Positions 1-8,404 of a DNA stretch of 48,352 bases are shown piece after piece. The notes beneath the pieces were generated by a model. The model searched no databases. It had not been told where the DNA came from and saw only the letters and a list, made by a program, of their open reading frames with translations. Position 1 is the first letter of the stretch. Each line of letters starts with the position of its first letter. This DNA comes from an uncultured Eubacteriales bacterium. Lineage in GTDB: Bacteria; Bacillota; Clostridia; Christensenellales; CAG-138. The stretch spans positions 1 to 48,352 of the forward strand of contig ONLX01000123.1 of assembly GCA_900318765.1 (NCBI GenBank). Reading direction: 5' to 3'. The translations under genes and the position numbers were made by a program.

Positions 1-1286
1 ATCTTGACGGTTGCGAAGATGATCCGAAGATCCTGCACAAGCCCGGGATCTGCGATGTACATCAGATCCATCATCAACTTATCATAGGGGGTGGTGTTGT
101 ACTTGCCGTATACCTGCGCATAACCGGTAAGCCCTGCTTTGCATTGCAGACGAAGTCGGAATTCCGGCATCTCTTTTTCATACTGCTCCGCAATCTCCGG
201 ACGCTCCGGGCGCGGGCCGACTATGCTCATGTCCCCCTTCAGGATGTTCAGCAGCTGCGGAAGTTCATCGATCCGGAGCTTGCGCAGAACACGGCCGACC
301 GGTGTGATGCGATCATCGTTTTCCCCCGTGCTGAGTCGCGCTACGCCGTCCTTTTCTGCGTCAACACGCATGGAACGGAATTTGATGATTTTGAATCGTT
401 TTCCGTCCTTGGTCAGCCGTTCTTGCCGATAAAAGACCGGTCCCCCGTCCCGCTTAATCAGGATCGCCGCAATCAGAAACACCGGGCTCAGTATCAGCAA
501 AGCAATTCCGCTGAGCAGGATATCGATCACGCGTTTTATGAACAGGTATTCCGGCTTTGCCGGATAACGTCGTACCATCAGGATCGGAAGATGGAGAATA
601 TGCAATCTGCTTGCGCTCGACATCAGCACATCTCCGATGCGCGGCAGCACCAGAACACGAATATCCTTCTCGGTACAATACTTCAAAATCACATTCCGAT
701 CATGGCTGTGAACTCCGCTCAAAAATACAACCTCAGCATCCGCCAAAGTATCCAGATTCTCCAGCACCTCGGAAGCGGACGATACTTTCTGAACATCGAA
801 TTTCTTGGTCAGTCCGTGCTCTCGGACCAGCTCGTCCATGCCCAATCGGCTGTCATAAACAATATGCGTTTTTTTCGCTGCGAAATGGCGAAAATACCAC
901 TTGTTCGACAGGATCGCCCAAAGAATGCTCAAACAGATCTGCGCCGCAATCGCAAGCAGCCCCGGCCAGACGGGAACAATCCGTTTGCAAAGGAAACAAA
1001 TCGCAAGATAGATCAGCCCGTCCGCAATACACGCGGCAAGCACCTGGCTGTAAACAATTTCCGAAACGCGCGTATACGAGATTGTGAAAGCATTATAGAT
1101 ACGCCCCAAGTACACATACAACATCAGATACGCAATCGGAACCAGCACCGTTGCAAGAATCGGATATGCCGTGTCCATACGGCTCATATAGTACAGAATC
1201 CAAACCGCTCCGAACGGCAACACAATCAAAAATGCGTTCAACGTCTTCGCCAAACGCAGACTCAAATCATGTTTTAACGTACTCAT
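1..1286 (-). CDS. Polyprenyl-phosphate sugar-1-phosphate transferase (exopolysaccharide initiation), C-terminus cut by window edge
   Basis: Membrane enzyme that would transfer a sugar-1-phosphate from a nucleotide sugar to undecaprenyl phosphate, the first step of exopolysaccharide or capsule repeat-unit synthesis. The 428 visible codons show several N-terminal membrane segments, a middle Rossmann-like region, then the bacterial sugar-transferase domain: KRVIDILLS with a re-entrant hydrophobic helix, the FRSMR motif, DELPQL and GPRPERPE. This is the long WbaP/EpsE-like architecture, and only about the last 30 residues should be missing. The start ATG is preceded by AAGGA. A sigma-A-like promoter lies about 280 bases upstream, leaving a long structured leader. 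Family assignment is secure; the sugar donor is unknown. Confidence 0.92.
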   Translation of the reverse strand, partial: MSTLKHDLSLRLAKTLNAFLIVLPFGAVWILYYMSRMDTAYPILATVLVPIAYLMLYVYLGRIYNAFTISYTRVSEIVYSQVLAACIADGLIYLAICFLCKRIVPVWPGLLAIAAQICLSILWAILSNKWYFRHFAAKKTHIVYDSRLGMDELVREHGLTKKFDVQKVSSASEVLENLDTLADAEVVFLSGVHSHDRNVILKYCTEKDIRVLVLPRIGDVLMSSASRLHILHLPILMVRRYPAKPEYLFIKRVIDILLSGIALLILSPVFLIAAILIKRDGGPVFYRQERLTKDGKRFKIIKFRSMRVDAEKDGVARLSTGENDDRITPVGRVLRKLRIDELPQLLNILKGDMSIVGPRPERPEIAEQYEKEMPEFRLRLQCKAGLTGYAQVYGKYNTTPYDKLMMDLMYIADPGLVQDLRIIFATVK

Positions 1287-1394
1287 TCCATTCCTTCCAG
1301 AATTGTCCGCCCCTCATAGCGCTCAACACAAGGTCAAGGCAAATTCCGCTTCAATATGCTACAAATTTAATTTTATTTATGATCATTCTCCTTC

Positions 1395-1551
1395 AACAGC
1401 ATAACACCTCAAGACGACCCGGTAGCCGGATCGCCTGCACAATCTCTGTATTGATCAAAGCGGTTCTCCTGCCCGGAAATCCTCACGGTGCCGGCTTGCC
1501 GCTTCTATGCTGTTTGGGAAGAATCGGAGGCTGTTTTGAAAGCAAAACAGC
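1395..1551 (-). ncRNA. Candidate structured 5' leader RNA of the sugar transferase
   Basis: On the minus strand the leader first forms GCTGTTTTG-CTTT-CAAAACAGC (1530-1551). It then shows AACAGCATA (1506-1514) complementary to TATGCTGTT (1395-1403), closing a domain of about 100 bases. Inside is a further AAGCGG/CCGCTT pairing and CCGG/CCGG. The GCTGTT/AACAGC elements occur twice, so alternative pairings are possible, as in switching leaders. I could not match it to a known riboswitch class. The pairings are seen; a regulatory role is inferred. Confidence 0.4.
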
Positions 1552-1568
1552 ACATCTCACCATCCGTT

Positions 1569-1596
1569 ATTATATCATAGAGCAGGGAAAAAGCAA
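1569..1596 (-). promoter_or_regulatory. Sigma-A-like promoter for sugar transferase leader
   Basis: TTGCTT, 16-base spacer, TATAAT on the minus strand. The predicted start near 1562 gives a leader of about 275 bases before the sugar-transferase ATG at 1286. Confidence 0.5.
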
Positions 1597-1640
1597 CCCG
1601 TTTCACTTACTTTTGACACGTTGACGCCCAAAAGCAGTAC

Positions 1641-1660
1641 ATTTTTCGGATTCGAAAAAT
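1641..1660. repeat. AT-rich 8-bp inverted repeat
   Basis: ATTTTTCG, 4-base loop, CGAAAAAT, a perfect palindromic element between the dehydrogenase terminator and the sugar-transferase promoter. It has no adjacent U-tract, so it may be a protein-binding site rather than a terminator. Function unknown. Confidence 0.4.
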
Positions 1661-1755
1661 AGGGCACAGATGTCTTGCTTTGCGTAGCCGAACGTCTCAA
1701 ACGCCGCTATGACCCACAGCCGCTTGTACGATAACCATGCAGGTCCACCGTGGCG

Positions 1756-1791
1756 CAAAAAAGCGCAGCCGTTCAAACCGACTGCGCTTTG
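1756..1791 (-). terminator. Intrinsic terminator of the dehydrogenase operon
   Basis: On the minus strand AAAGCGCAG pairs with CTGCGCTTT across a 13-base loop and runs into six T residues, 25 bases after the dehydrogenase stop codon. Confidence 0.75.
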
Positions 1792-1815
1792 AATCGTCCC
1801 TTTGAAAAAACGGAT

Positions 1816-2850
1816 TCAGAAGCAGCGCTCCTTGCGCTCCTTCTTGCATCGCTCGATGTTGCCGCAGCGATAGCACAGCTCGTTGTCGCACAAGCCGTCG
1901 TTCTCAAAGTAGGAAAGAATGTTTTTGACCGTCGTTTCGGCGATGTTGTTCAGGGCCTCCTCCGTTAAAAACGCCTGATGTGACGTCACGATCACGTTCG
2001 GCATTGAAATCAGCCGCGCCAGGACGTCGTCGCTGACAATATGCCCCGAGAAATCATGGAAAAACACGTCCGCTTCCTCCTCGTACACATCGAGGCAGGC
2101 CGCTCCGACTTGACGCGCCTTAATTCCTTCGAGCAGCGCTTCCGCATCGACCAATGCGCCGCGCGAGGTGTTCACAAGAATCACACCCTTCTTCATCGCG
2201 GCAATTGCCTCGCTGCCGATCATATGATGCGATTCCTCCGTCAACGGACAATGCAGCGAAATAATATCGCTGTTTCGGTACAATTCCTCAAGAGAAACGT
2301 ACTCGATCCCGCTGTCCTTTGCCGGGAACTTGTCATACGCCAGAACGCGCATCCCGAATCCGCGGCAGATATCGATGAAAATCCGCCCGATCCTGCCCGT
2401 TCCGATCACGCCGACCGTTTTTCCGTGCAGATCGAATCCGGTCAATCCGCTGAGCGAAAAATTGAATTCCCGCGTGCGGTTATATGCTTTATGAATCCTG
2501 CGAATCGACGTGAGCAGCAGCGCCATCGCATGTTCCGCAACCGAATACGGCGAGTATGCCGGAACGTGTACGACGTGAATCTTGCCGAACGCATGCCGAA
2601 CATCCACATTGTTATAGCCGGCAGAGCGCAGCGCAATGAGTTTTACGCCTCGCTCGTACAAGCCGTCGATGACTTCGGCATTGACATCGTCGTTGACAAA
2701 CACGCAGACCGCGTCCGCGCCGTTCGCCAGCTCTACGGTATCGCTGCTCAGCTTCCCTTCATAAAACTTAAACTCGATGCCCGCCTCCGCTCCATACCGT
2801 TCGAACGACGGACGATCGTACGGCTTCGTATCAAAAAATGCTACTTTCAT
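1816..2850 (-). CDS. D-lactate dehydrogenase-like D-2-hydroxyacid dehydrogenase with Cys-rich tail
   Basis: Cytosolic NAD-dependent reduction of a 2-oxoacid, most likely pyruvate to D-lactate. The 344-residue protein has the family layout: a split substrate domain around a Rossmann domain with GTGRIGR, the catalytic Arg in NTSRGALVD, the acidic residue near DVYEEEAD and the catalytic His in TSHQAFL. It most resembles LdhA-type enzymes. AAGGAG stands 5 bases before the ATG, and the gene follows the aldo/keto reductase after 13 bases, so the two are co-transcribed. Odd point: the last 24 residues carry five cysteines (321, 326, 329, 335, 343), suggesting a metal or redox site. Substrate preference is inferred only. 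Confidence 0.88.
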   Translation of the reverse strand: MKVAFFDTKPYDRPSFERYGAEAGIEFKFYEGKLSSDTVELANGADAVCVFVNDDVNAEVIDGLYERGVKLIALRSAGYNNVDVRHAFGKIHVVHVPAYSPYSVAEHAMALLLTSIRRIHKAYNRTREFNFSLSGLTGFDLHGKTVGVIGTGRIGRIFIDICRGFGMRVLAYDKFPAKDSGIEYVSLEELYRNSDIISLHCPLTEESHHMIGSEAIAAMKKGVILVNTSRGALVDAEALLEGIKARQVGAACLDVYEEEADVFFHDFSGHIVSDDVLARLISMPNVIVTSHQAFLTEEALNNIAETTVKNILSYFENDGLCDNELCYRCGNIERCKKERKERCF

Positions 2851-2863
2851 AGAAACTCCTTTT

Positions 2864-4006
2864 TCAGCAGCCGAACAGCTCGGCCGTTTTTTCCATTCGT
2901 TCCGCCACCTTCACGCCGAACGGGCAGCGCTCCTCGCAGCTTTGACAGCCGATGCACGCGGAAGCGGTCTGCCCGAGCGCTTCGTAATGCGCACGGACGC
3001 TTTCCGGCACGGATGGCTGCGCGACGGCAAGGTCGTAAAACTTGTTGACCATCGCAATGTCGATCTCCATCGGGCAGGGTTTGCAATGGCCGCAGTAGGT
3101 GCATTGACCGCTGTATGCGTGCAGCGGCGCACCGGCGATCACGGACGCATAGTCCCTTTCCTCGTCGGACGCGGTTTCATAGGCGACCGCCGCATCGACC
3201 TGCTCCTTTGTGTCGAACCCGCAGAGGATCGACGCAACGCCCGGACGCGTCAGCGAGTAGTGAATCAGTTGACACGGCGTAAACGCGACGCCGAACGGAG
3301 ACCGCTGCGGATCGAACAGCCGCCCGCCGAAGAACCCTTTCATGACGGTGATCCCGACGTTATGCTGCTCGCAAAGCCGATACAGCTCGGCGCGCTCGGC
3401 ATCGATGCCCGCCATCGGCGCATCGTATCCGACAAACATGGAATCCAGATCGTCGCTTGCCGGTTTCATATCGAACGCCGGATTGATGCTGAACAGAATC
3501 ATCTCGACAAGTCCCGTTTCCACCGCGCGCTTGGCCATGCGGGGATTGTGCGTGCTCATCCCGATATGCCGGATGACGCCCGCTGCATGCAGGCTCTTTA
3601 CATAATCGAGGAACGGTCCGTTCATGCTCTTCTCCCAGTCCGCCTCGGTGTCGATATAATGAATCATGCCAAGATCCACATAGTCGGTCCTAAGCCGTTG
3701 CAACAGATCTTCAAACGCCGGAACGACTTCCTTGAGGTCCCGGGAACGAACATACTGCCCGTTCTGCCAGGTTGACCCGATATGTCCCTGCACGAACCAG
3801 TTTTCCCGGTTTCCCTCCATTGCTTTTCCGATGATGTCGCGCGATCTCGGATCCGGCATCCAACAATCGATGATGTTGATGCCCTTTTCCCTTGCGTACC
3901 GCAGCAGCGCGACCGATTCTTCTTCCGGATGCCGCTCCAGCCACTCGCCGCCAAAACCGACCTCGCTGATCGACAGCCCCGTTTTCCCCAGCGTTCTGTA
4001 TCGCAT
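2864..4006 (-). CDS. Aldo/keto reductase-fold protein with C-terminal double [4Fe-4S] domain
   Basis: 380 residues: an aldo/keto reductase barrel (about 1-290) followed by a ferredoxin-like tail with CTYCGHCKPCP (302-311) and CIGCQSCEERCP (351-362), enough for two [4Fe-4S] clusters. The barrel keeps Asp47 in NIIDCW and His116 in MIHYID. The usual catalytic Tyr (YGxxE) and Lys (TKxG) are not found: the region reads DPRSRDIIG and then VQGHIG. This suggests ferredoxin-linked or otherwise non-classical redox chemistry. The start was chosen at MRYRT, which follows GGGAAAGGG and lies 29 bases from a good promoter; upstream in-frame codons precede that promoter. It leads a two-gene operon with the dehydrogenase. 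Confidence 0.85.
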   Translation of the reverse strand: MRYRTLGKTGLSISEVGFGGEWLERHPEEESVALLRYAREKGINIIDCWMPDPRSRDIIGKAMEGNRENWFVQGHIGSTWQNGQYVRSRDLKEVVPAFEDLLQRLRTDYVDLGMIHYIDTEADWEKSMNGPFLDYVKSLHAAGVIRHIGMSTHNPRMAKRAVETGLVEMILFSINPAFDMKPASDDLDSMFVGYDAPMAGIDAERAELYRLCEQHNVGITVMKGFFGGRLFDPQRSPFGVAFTPCQLIHYSLTRPGVASILCGFDTKEQVDAAVAYETASDEERDYASVIAGAPLHAYSGQCTYCGHCKPCPMEIDIAMVNKFYDLAVAQPSVPESVRAHYEALGQTASACIGCQSCEERCPFGVKVAERMEKTAELFGC

Positions 4007-4034
4007 ATGCTTACCCTTTCCCGTTTGATACTTT

Positions 4035-4063
4035 ATTATACCGTGCTTTCCTCCGCTTTGCAA
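4035..4063 (-). promoter_or_regulatory. Sigma-A promoter for aldo/keto reductase-dehydrogenase operon
   Basis: TTGCAA, 17-base spacer, TATAAT on the minus strand, 29 bases upstream of the reductase ATG. Confidence 0.8.
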
Positions 4064-4106
4064 CGAGCAGATTTTTCGATCCCTCTTTTCTTTTTGTCCC
4101 CGATGT

Positions 4107-4114
4107 GCTATACT
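4107..4114 (+). promoter_or_regulatory. Extended -10 element upstream of moaA
   Basis: TGC followed by TATACT, an extended -10 box with no good -35, about 57 bases before the chosen moaA start. It is back-to-back with the reductase promoter. Confidence 0.45.
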
Positions 4115-4170
4115 CCGATTGTGGTTATTTATTTTGGAGAATAACGTTATCACCTTTTGAGGAGAACGCT

Positions 4171-5118
4171 TTGGTCGACGCATTCGGACGCGAAATCACA
4201 TATCTGCGCATCTCCGTAACCGATCGATGCAATTACCGCTGCCGGTATTGCATGGAGGAGGGCGGTGTTGTCCCCTATACGCATGCGGATATTCTGTCGT
4301 TCGAAGAGATCGCCGAGATTGCCGAAAGCGCGGCAGCGCTCGGCATTCGAAAGATCCGGCTGACCGGCGGGGAACCGCTTGTGCGGCGCGGCGTGGTGGA
4401 TCTATGCAAAATGCTGCGAAGCATTCCGGATCTATCTGAACTCACGATGACAACCAACGGCAGCCTGCTCGCGCCGCTTGCCAAACCGCTCAGGGAAGCG
4501 GGCGTGGACCGGCTGAACATCAGTCTCGATACGCTCGACCCTGAGAAGTTTCATTCCATGACGCGGGGCGGATCGCTTTCCGATGTGTTGAACGGACTCG
4601 ATGCAGCCGAGGCCGCCGGCTTTTTGGGAACCAAGCTGAACGTTGTTCTGATCGGCGGATTCAATGACGAGGAGATTCCCACGTTTGCCGCGCTCACAAA
4701 GGAGCGAGTCATCTGCGTGCGGTTCATCGAATTGATGCCGATCGGCTGCGCCGCGGGATGGAATTCAAAAACGTTCCTTTCCTCCGAAGCGGTAAAGCGT
4801 GCGCTTCCCGAACTGGAATTTTTGGAACGGGACGGCGTATCCGAGCGATACCGGCTGCCGGGCAGTCTCGGAACAATCGGGTTGATTTCTCCGATACATG
4901 CAAAATTCTGTTCGCGCTGCGATCGCATTCGCCTGACCTCGGACGGACAGCTCAAGCCCTGTCTGCACAGCGCGATGGAATATCCGCTCCGCGGGCTGCA
5001 CGGGGACGCGCTGATGGAGGCTCTGCAACAAGCCATTTGGGCAAAGCCGAAGGAACACCATATGGACACAACGCATTCGAGCGATACGATGCGCCGGATG
5101 TTTGAGATCGGAGGATAG
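4171..5118 (+). CDS. moaA: GTP 3',8-cyclase MoaA
   Basis: Radical SAM enzyme that, with MoaC, turns GTP into cyclic pyranopterin monophosphate, the first step of molybdenum-cofactor synthesis. The 315 residues show the SAM-cluster motif [21 protein letters not shown], and the C-terminal substrate-side cluster CSRC with a later Cys in LKPCLHS. The end is the typical Gly-Gly. I chose the TTG at 4171 because TGAGGAG precedes it by 6 bases and the protein then begins like the family ([19 protein letters not shown]). A GTG at 4105 in the same frame lies over the -10 box and is less likely. moaC starts one base after its stop. Confidence 0.95.
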   Translation: MVDAFGREITYLRISVTDRCNYRCRYCMEEGGVVPYTHADILSFEEIAEIAESAAALGIRKIRLTGGEPLVRRGVVDLCKMLRSIPDLSELTMTTNGSLLAPLAKPLREAGVDRLNISLDTLDPEKFHSMTRGGSLSDVLNGLDAAEAAGFLGTKLNVVLIGGFNDEEIPTFAALTKERVICVRFIELMPIGCAAGWNSKTFLSSEAVKRALPELEFLERDGVSERYRLPGSLGTIGLISPIHAKFCSRCDRIRLTSDGQLKPCLHSAMEYPLRGLHGDALMEALQQAIWAKPKEHHMDTTHSSDTMRRMFEIGG

Positions 5119-5119
5119 G

Positions 5120-5596
5120 ATGGAACTGACCCACTTCGGAGAGCAGGGACGCGCCCGCATGGTGGACGTTTCCGAAAAGCCGGTGACCGTGCGGACAGCG
5201 GTCGCCGAATGCCGCATTCATATGAACGGGGAAACGCTTTCCCGGCTGAAATCGGGGTCACTCCCGAAAGGCGACGTGCTTGCGGTCGCGCAGGTGGCGG
5301 GAATCATGGCCGCAAAGCGGACGCATGAGCTGATTCCGATGTGTCATCCGCTGCCGCTGACCGGCGCGGATATCCGGTTCACTTTGGAGCCGGACGCGGT
5401 GCTGATTCGTTCGACCGTGCGATGCAGCGGCATGACCGGGGTGGAAATGGAAGCGCTGCATGCGGCTTCCGTTGCGGCGCTGACGATCTACGATATGTGT
5501 AAGGCGGTACAGAAGGATATGGAGATTACGGATCTGCATCTGCTGGAAAAAACCGGCGGAAAAAGCGGCGTGTACAAACGGGAGGCGCGGATATGA
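5120..5596 (+). CDS. moaC: Cyclic pyranopterin monophosphate synthase MoaC
   Basis: Converts the MoaA product to cyclic pyranopterin monophosphate. 158 residues, the normal family length, with the signature [11 protein letters not shown], the [10 protein letters not shown] segment and the C-terminal KTGGKSG loop holding active-site lysines. GGAGG lies 5 bases before the ATG, inside the 3' end of moaA. Its TGA overlaps the ATG of the next gene (ATGA), indicating translational coupling. Confidence 0.95.
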   Translation: MELTHFGEQGRARMVDVSEKPVTVRTAVAECRIHMNGETLSRLKSGSLPKGDVLAVAQVAGIMAAKRTHELIPMCHPLPLTGADIRFTLEPDAVLIRSTVRCSGMTGVEMEALHAASVAALTIYDMCKAVQKDMEITDLHLLEKTGGKSGVYKREARI

Positions 5597-6612
5597 AAGA
5601 GATTGCTACGCGGGATGCGGTCGGTCACGTTCTTTGCCACGATCTGACGCAGATTGTTCCGGGCGAATTCAAGGGCGCACGGTTCCGAAAAGGACACGTT
5701 GTGACCGAAGAGGATATTCCCGTTCTGCTCTCCATGGGAAAGGAGCATCTCTATATCTTTGAGATGGAGCCCGGCATGCTGCACGAGAACGACGCTGCCG
5801 AGCGGCTTCTGCTTCTTACGGGAAGCGAGCACATGCGCCGCTCCGAAGTCCGTGAGGGAAAGATTGAACTGTTTGCAGACATGGACGGCGTATTTTTGGT
5901 GGATACCGAGCGGCTGAACGCGGTCAATGCGATCGATTCGATCACGATCGCCACACGCAAGGGGAATTTCCCGGTCAAAAAGGGGGATAAGCTTGCGGGG
6001 ATGCGCGTGATCCCGCTCGTGATCGAAGCGTCGGTGCTCGATGCCGCAAAGGATGCGGCAGGCGAAGCGCCGATTCTTTCGCTTCAACCGTATGTATTGA
6101 AAACCGCAGCCGTCATTACGACGGGAAATGAAGTGCTTACCGGCCGAATCCGAGACGCGTTCACTCCGGTTCTGATTGAAAAGTTGCAAAGCTACGGCAT
6201 CTCCGTAACGATGCACGCCGTCGTCGGCGATGAAAAGGAGCGCATCACGGACGCCATCGCGGCGGCACAGCGGGCCGGCGTTGATCTGATCCTCTGCACG
6301 GGCGGCATGAGCGTCGACCCCGACGACCGAACGCCCGGCGCCATCCGCGCAAGCGGGGCGGAGATCGTGACGTACGGCGCGCCGGTACTCCCCGGCGCCA
6401 TGCTGCTGTACGGCTGCTTCCCCGACGGAACGCCGATCCTCGGCCTGCCCGGCTGCGTAATGTACGCAAAGGCGACCGTTTTTGATCTGATCCTGCCGCG
6501 CGTCGCTGCCGGCATCCGGCTGAAAAAATCCGATTTTACTACGCTCGGCGAGGGCGGACTCTGCCTCGGGTGCGACGAATGCACCTATCCGCATTGCCCG
6601 TTCGGAAAGTGA
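5593..6612 (+). CDS. MoeA-like molybdopterin-binding protein with C-terminal Cys cluster motif
   Basis: Probably acts late in molybdenum-cofactor assembly (metal insertion or cofactor modification). The molybdopterin-binding MoaB/MogA-like fold is clear in the second half, with [13 protein letters not shown] and [15 protein letters not shown]. At 339 residues it is shorter than classical MoeA (about 400) and seems to lack the C-terminal MoeA domain. Instead it ends with CX2CX2CX4CPFGK (Cys324, 327, 330, 335), an iron-sulfur- or zinc-type motif. It sits between moaC and mogA with a 4-base overlap. The name MoeA would be too strong; 'molybdopterin-binding protein' is safe. Confidence 0.88.
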   Translation: MKEIATRDAVGHVLCHDLTQIVPGEFKGARFRKGHVVTEEDIPVLLSMGKEHLYIFEMEPGMLHENDAAERLLLLTGSEHMRRSEVREGKIELFADMDGVFLVDTERLNAVNAIDSITIATRKGNFPVKKGDKLAGMRVIPLVIEASVLDAAKDAAGEAPILSLQPYVLKTAAVITTGNEVLTGRIRDAFTPVLIEKLQSYGISVTMHAVVGDEKERITDAIAAAQRAGVDLILCTGGMSVDPDDRTPGAIRASGAEIVTYGAPVLPGAMLLYGCFPDGTPILGLPGCVMYAKATVFDLILPRVAAGIRLKKSDFTTLGEGGLCLGCDECTYPHCPFGK

Positions 6613-6620
6613 GGAAACCG

Positions 6621-7109
6621 ATGTATACCGCCAAAGTCATTACCGTCAGCGATCGCTGCTCCCGCGGGGAAGCGGTCGATCGAAGCGGTCCGGTCGTGGA
6701 AGTGCTGCTGCGGGACGCAGGATACGACCTTTTGCCGTCCGCGATCGTTTCGGATGACCCGGACGCGCTCTTTACTGCGCTTACCGAATCGGTCTTGGAG
6801 GACGCGGCGTTGATCGTAACCACCGGCGGGACCGGATTCTCCCCGCGCGACAACGCGCCGGAAGTTACGCTTGCGTTCTGTGACCGCGCCGTTCCGGGCA
6901 TTCCGGAGGCGATGCGGTATGCGTCGCTTCAGATTACGCCGCGCGCGATTCTCTCCCGTGCGGCGGCGGGCATCAAGGATCGCTCGCTGATTCTGAACCT
7001 GCCCGGCAGTCCGAAGGCCGCAAAAGAAAATCTCGAAGCCGTAATCGGCGCACTGGAGCACGGGCTGTTGATGCTGCGCGGCGGCACGCAGTCCTGCGCG
7101 GAAGGATAA
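6621..7109 (+). CDS. MogA/MoaB-type molybdopterin adenylyltransferase
   Basis: Would adenylylate molybdopterin before molybdate insertion. 162 residues, the usual single-domain length, with the fold's markers VITVSDRCSRGE near the N-terminus, TTGGTGFSPRD, and LPGSPKA at the end. The ATG at 6621 follows GAGGA and comes 8 bases after the previous stop. Last gene of the molybdenum-cofactor operon, followed by a strong terminator. MogA and MoaB cannot be told apart by sequence here. No moaD, moaE or molybdoenzyme gene lies in the window. Confidence 0.92.
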   Translation: MYTAKVITVSDRCSRGEAVDRSGPVVEVLLRDAGYDLLPSAIVSDDPDALFTALTESVLEDAALIVTTGGTGFSPRDNAPEVTLAFCDRAVPGIPEAMRYASLQITPRAILSRAAAGIKDRSLILNLPGSPKAAKENLEAVIGALEHGLLMLRGGTQSCAEG

Positions 7110-7132
7110 AACCGAAGCCATCAATTGTGAAC

Positions 7133-7163
7133 AAAAGACGGGAAACAGTGCCCCGTCTTTTTT
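7133..7163 (+). terminator. Terminator of molybdenum-cofactor operon
   Basis: AAAAGACGGG and CCCGTCTTTT form a 10-bp stem followed by T residues, 24 bases after the mogA stop. Confidence 0.85.
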
Positions 7164-7196
7164 CTTATACTGTTCTTGTCGGGCGGATCCGGGCAG

Positions 7197-7219
7197 TGCG
7201 GCAGCGGGCGGCGCCGCAC
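7197..7219 (+). repeat. GC-rich hairpin in front of the phage cassette
   Basis: GTGCGGC and GCCGCAC form a 7-bp stem 19 bases upstream of the AGGAGG of the tail-protein gene. It has no U-tract. It may be a leader structure; function unknown. Confidence 0.4.
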
Positions 7220-7249
7220 CGTCCCTAAATCACCAACAGGAGGACCTCT

Positions 7250-8395
7250 ATGACACCAAGAAATCACATTCTCGCAACGTTCCACGGCACGCGCATTGCG
7301 CGGACCGCGCCGTCCTATCAGTTCGACTACGGACAGAAGCTGTTCTTCCCAGACCTCGATCTCCCGCACTCCTATGAGGTGCATTTTGCCGATGCGGAAA
7401 CCGGCGACTGTACAACGGTGCTCGGCTCATCGGACGGCGTCGCGATCCCGGATCAGTTCTTCTTGAGCGGCGCGCCGATCCTTGTATGGATCGTACTGCA
7501 CGAAGGAGCTGACGACGGAGAAACGGTCTATAAAGTTACGATCCCGATCATTCGGCGGACCAAGCCGACCGACGATCCGCCGACCCCCGTGGAACAGAGT
7601 GCCATTGCGCAGGCAATTGCCGCGCTGAACGATGCGCTCGGCGTAGCGGAAGCCAATGTTGCGCACTACCCGAAGATCGAGAACGGCACATGGCGCATTT
7701 GGGACGGCGCAACCGAAACCTGGACCGATACACATCTGCGCGCCGAAGGGCAGGCGACCGGAATCTCCGGCATTACGGAACACTCCGATGGCTCACTGAC
7801 CATCTCCTTTTCGAACGAAACATCCTACCGGACGGCCTCCATGCGCGGAGAAGACGGCGTTTCCCCGCAGGTTTCCGTTGCGCAGGTCGAAGGCGGAACG
7901 CGTGTGACCATCACCGATCGAAACGGCGACCATGTGTTTACCGTTCAAAACGGCAGCTCCGCGCCGTACGACGTCGACCGCATTTACCCGGTCGGCTCCA
8001 TCTATATGAGCGTGAACGGCACCGACCCCGGAACGCTGTTCGGCGGGACGTGGCAGCGCATTTTGGATACGTTCCTGCTCGCGGCAGGCACAACGTATGC
8101 CCCGGGCGCAACCGGCGGCGAAGCGACCCATACGCTGACCAATGCGGAATTGCCGAATGTTCGCGGGAAAATCACATTCCACGGAGAACGGACGTACAGC
8201 CCCGTTGCCGGTTTCCAGGGCAATCTGTTTTCCGGTACGCTCAAAACCGGCACGTACGGCATCCCAAATCAAGAGTCCGGCTCCGGCGAATGGGACCAGA
8301 GTTACTACGACATTTGGGCGGAATTCGGCAACGACCAGCCGCACAACAACATGCCGCCGTACCTGGCCGTTTACGTCTGGAAGCGCACGGCATAA
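7250..8395 (+). CDS. Phage tail/baseplate tip protein (Gp10 C-terminal-like collar domain)
   Basis: 381 residues, clearly of phage tail origin. The N-terminal ~110 residues resemble upper-baseplate or fibre-attachment domains. The middle carries repeated beta-rich segments (GTWRIWDG, SGITEHSDGSLTISF, GEDGVSP), typical of tail-fibre modules. The last third starts with YPVGSIYMS, continues with FGGTWQRI and ends with HNNMPPYLAVYVWKR, the pattern of the T4 Gp10-like C-terminal/collar domain. AGGAGG stands 6 bases before the ATG. It heads a four-gene cassette with endolysin and holin but no capsid, terminase or integrase. It could be a relic or a domesticated adhesin or lysis module. Confidence 0.85.
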   Translation: MTPRNHILATFHGTRIARTAPSYQFDYGQKLFFPDLDLPHSYEVHFADAETGDCTTVLGSSDGVAIPDQFFLSGAPILVWIVLHEGADDGETVYKVTIPIIRRTKPTDDPPTPVEQSAIAQAIAALNDALGVAEANVAHYPKIENGTWRIWDGATETWTDTHLRAEGQATGISGITEHSDGSLTISFSNETSYRTASMRGEDGVSPQVSVAQVEGGTRVTITDRNGDHVFTVQNGSSAPYDVDRIYPVGSIYMSVNGTDPGTLFGGTWQRILDTFLLAAGTTYAPGATGGEATHTLTNAELPNVRGKITFHGERTYSPVAGFQGNLFSGTLKTGTYGIPNQESGSGEWDQSYYDIWAEFGNDQPHNNMPPYLAVYVWKRTA

Positions 8396-8404
8396 GGAGG
8401 GGCT

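Larger units (their letters stand above)
1287..1815. other. Non-coding stretch upstream of sugar transferase
   Basis: No convincing gene on either strand. It holds the sugar-transferase promoter, a leader with a perfect 9-bp hairpin and a perfect 9-bp long-range stem, an AT-rich 8-bp inverted repeat and the terminator of the dehydrogenase gene. Only very short frames without good ribosome binding sites were seen. Confidence 0.7.

Noticed and set aside
1395..1514. Leader tested by eye against c-di-GMP, c-di-AMP, cobalamin, TPP, SAM and guanidine riboswitches
   Set aside because: Short resemblances (such as GGAGAACCGC) do not extend to the conserved cores of these classes.
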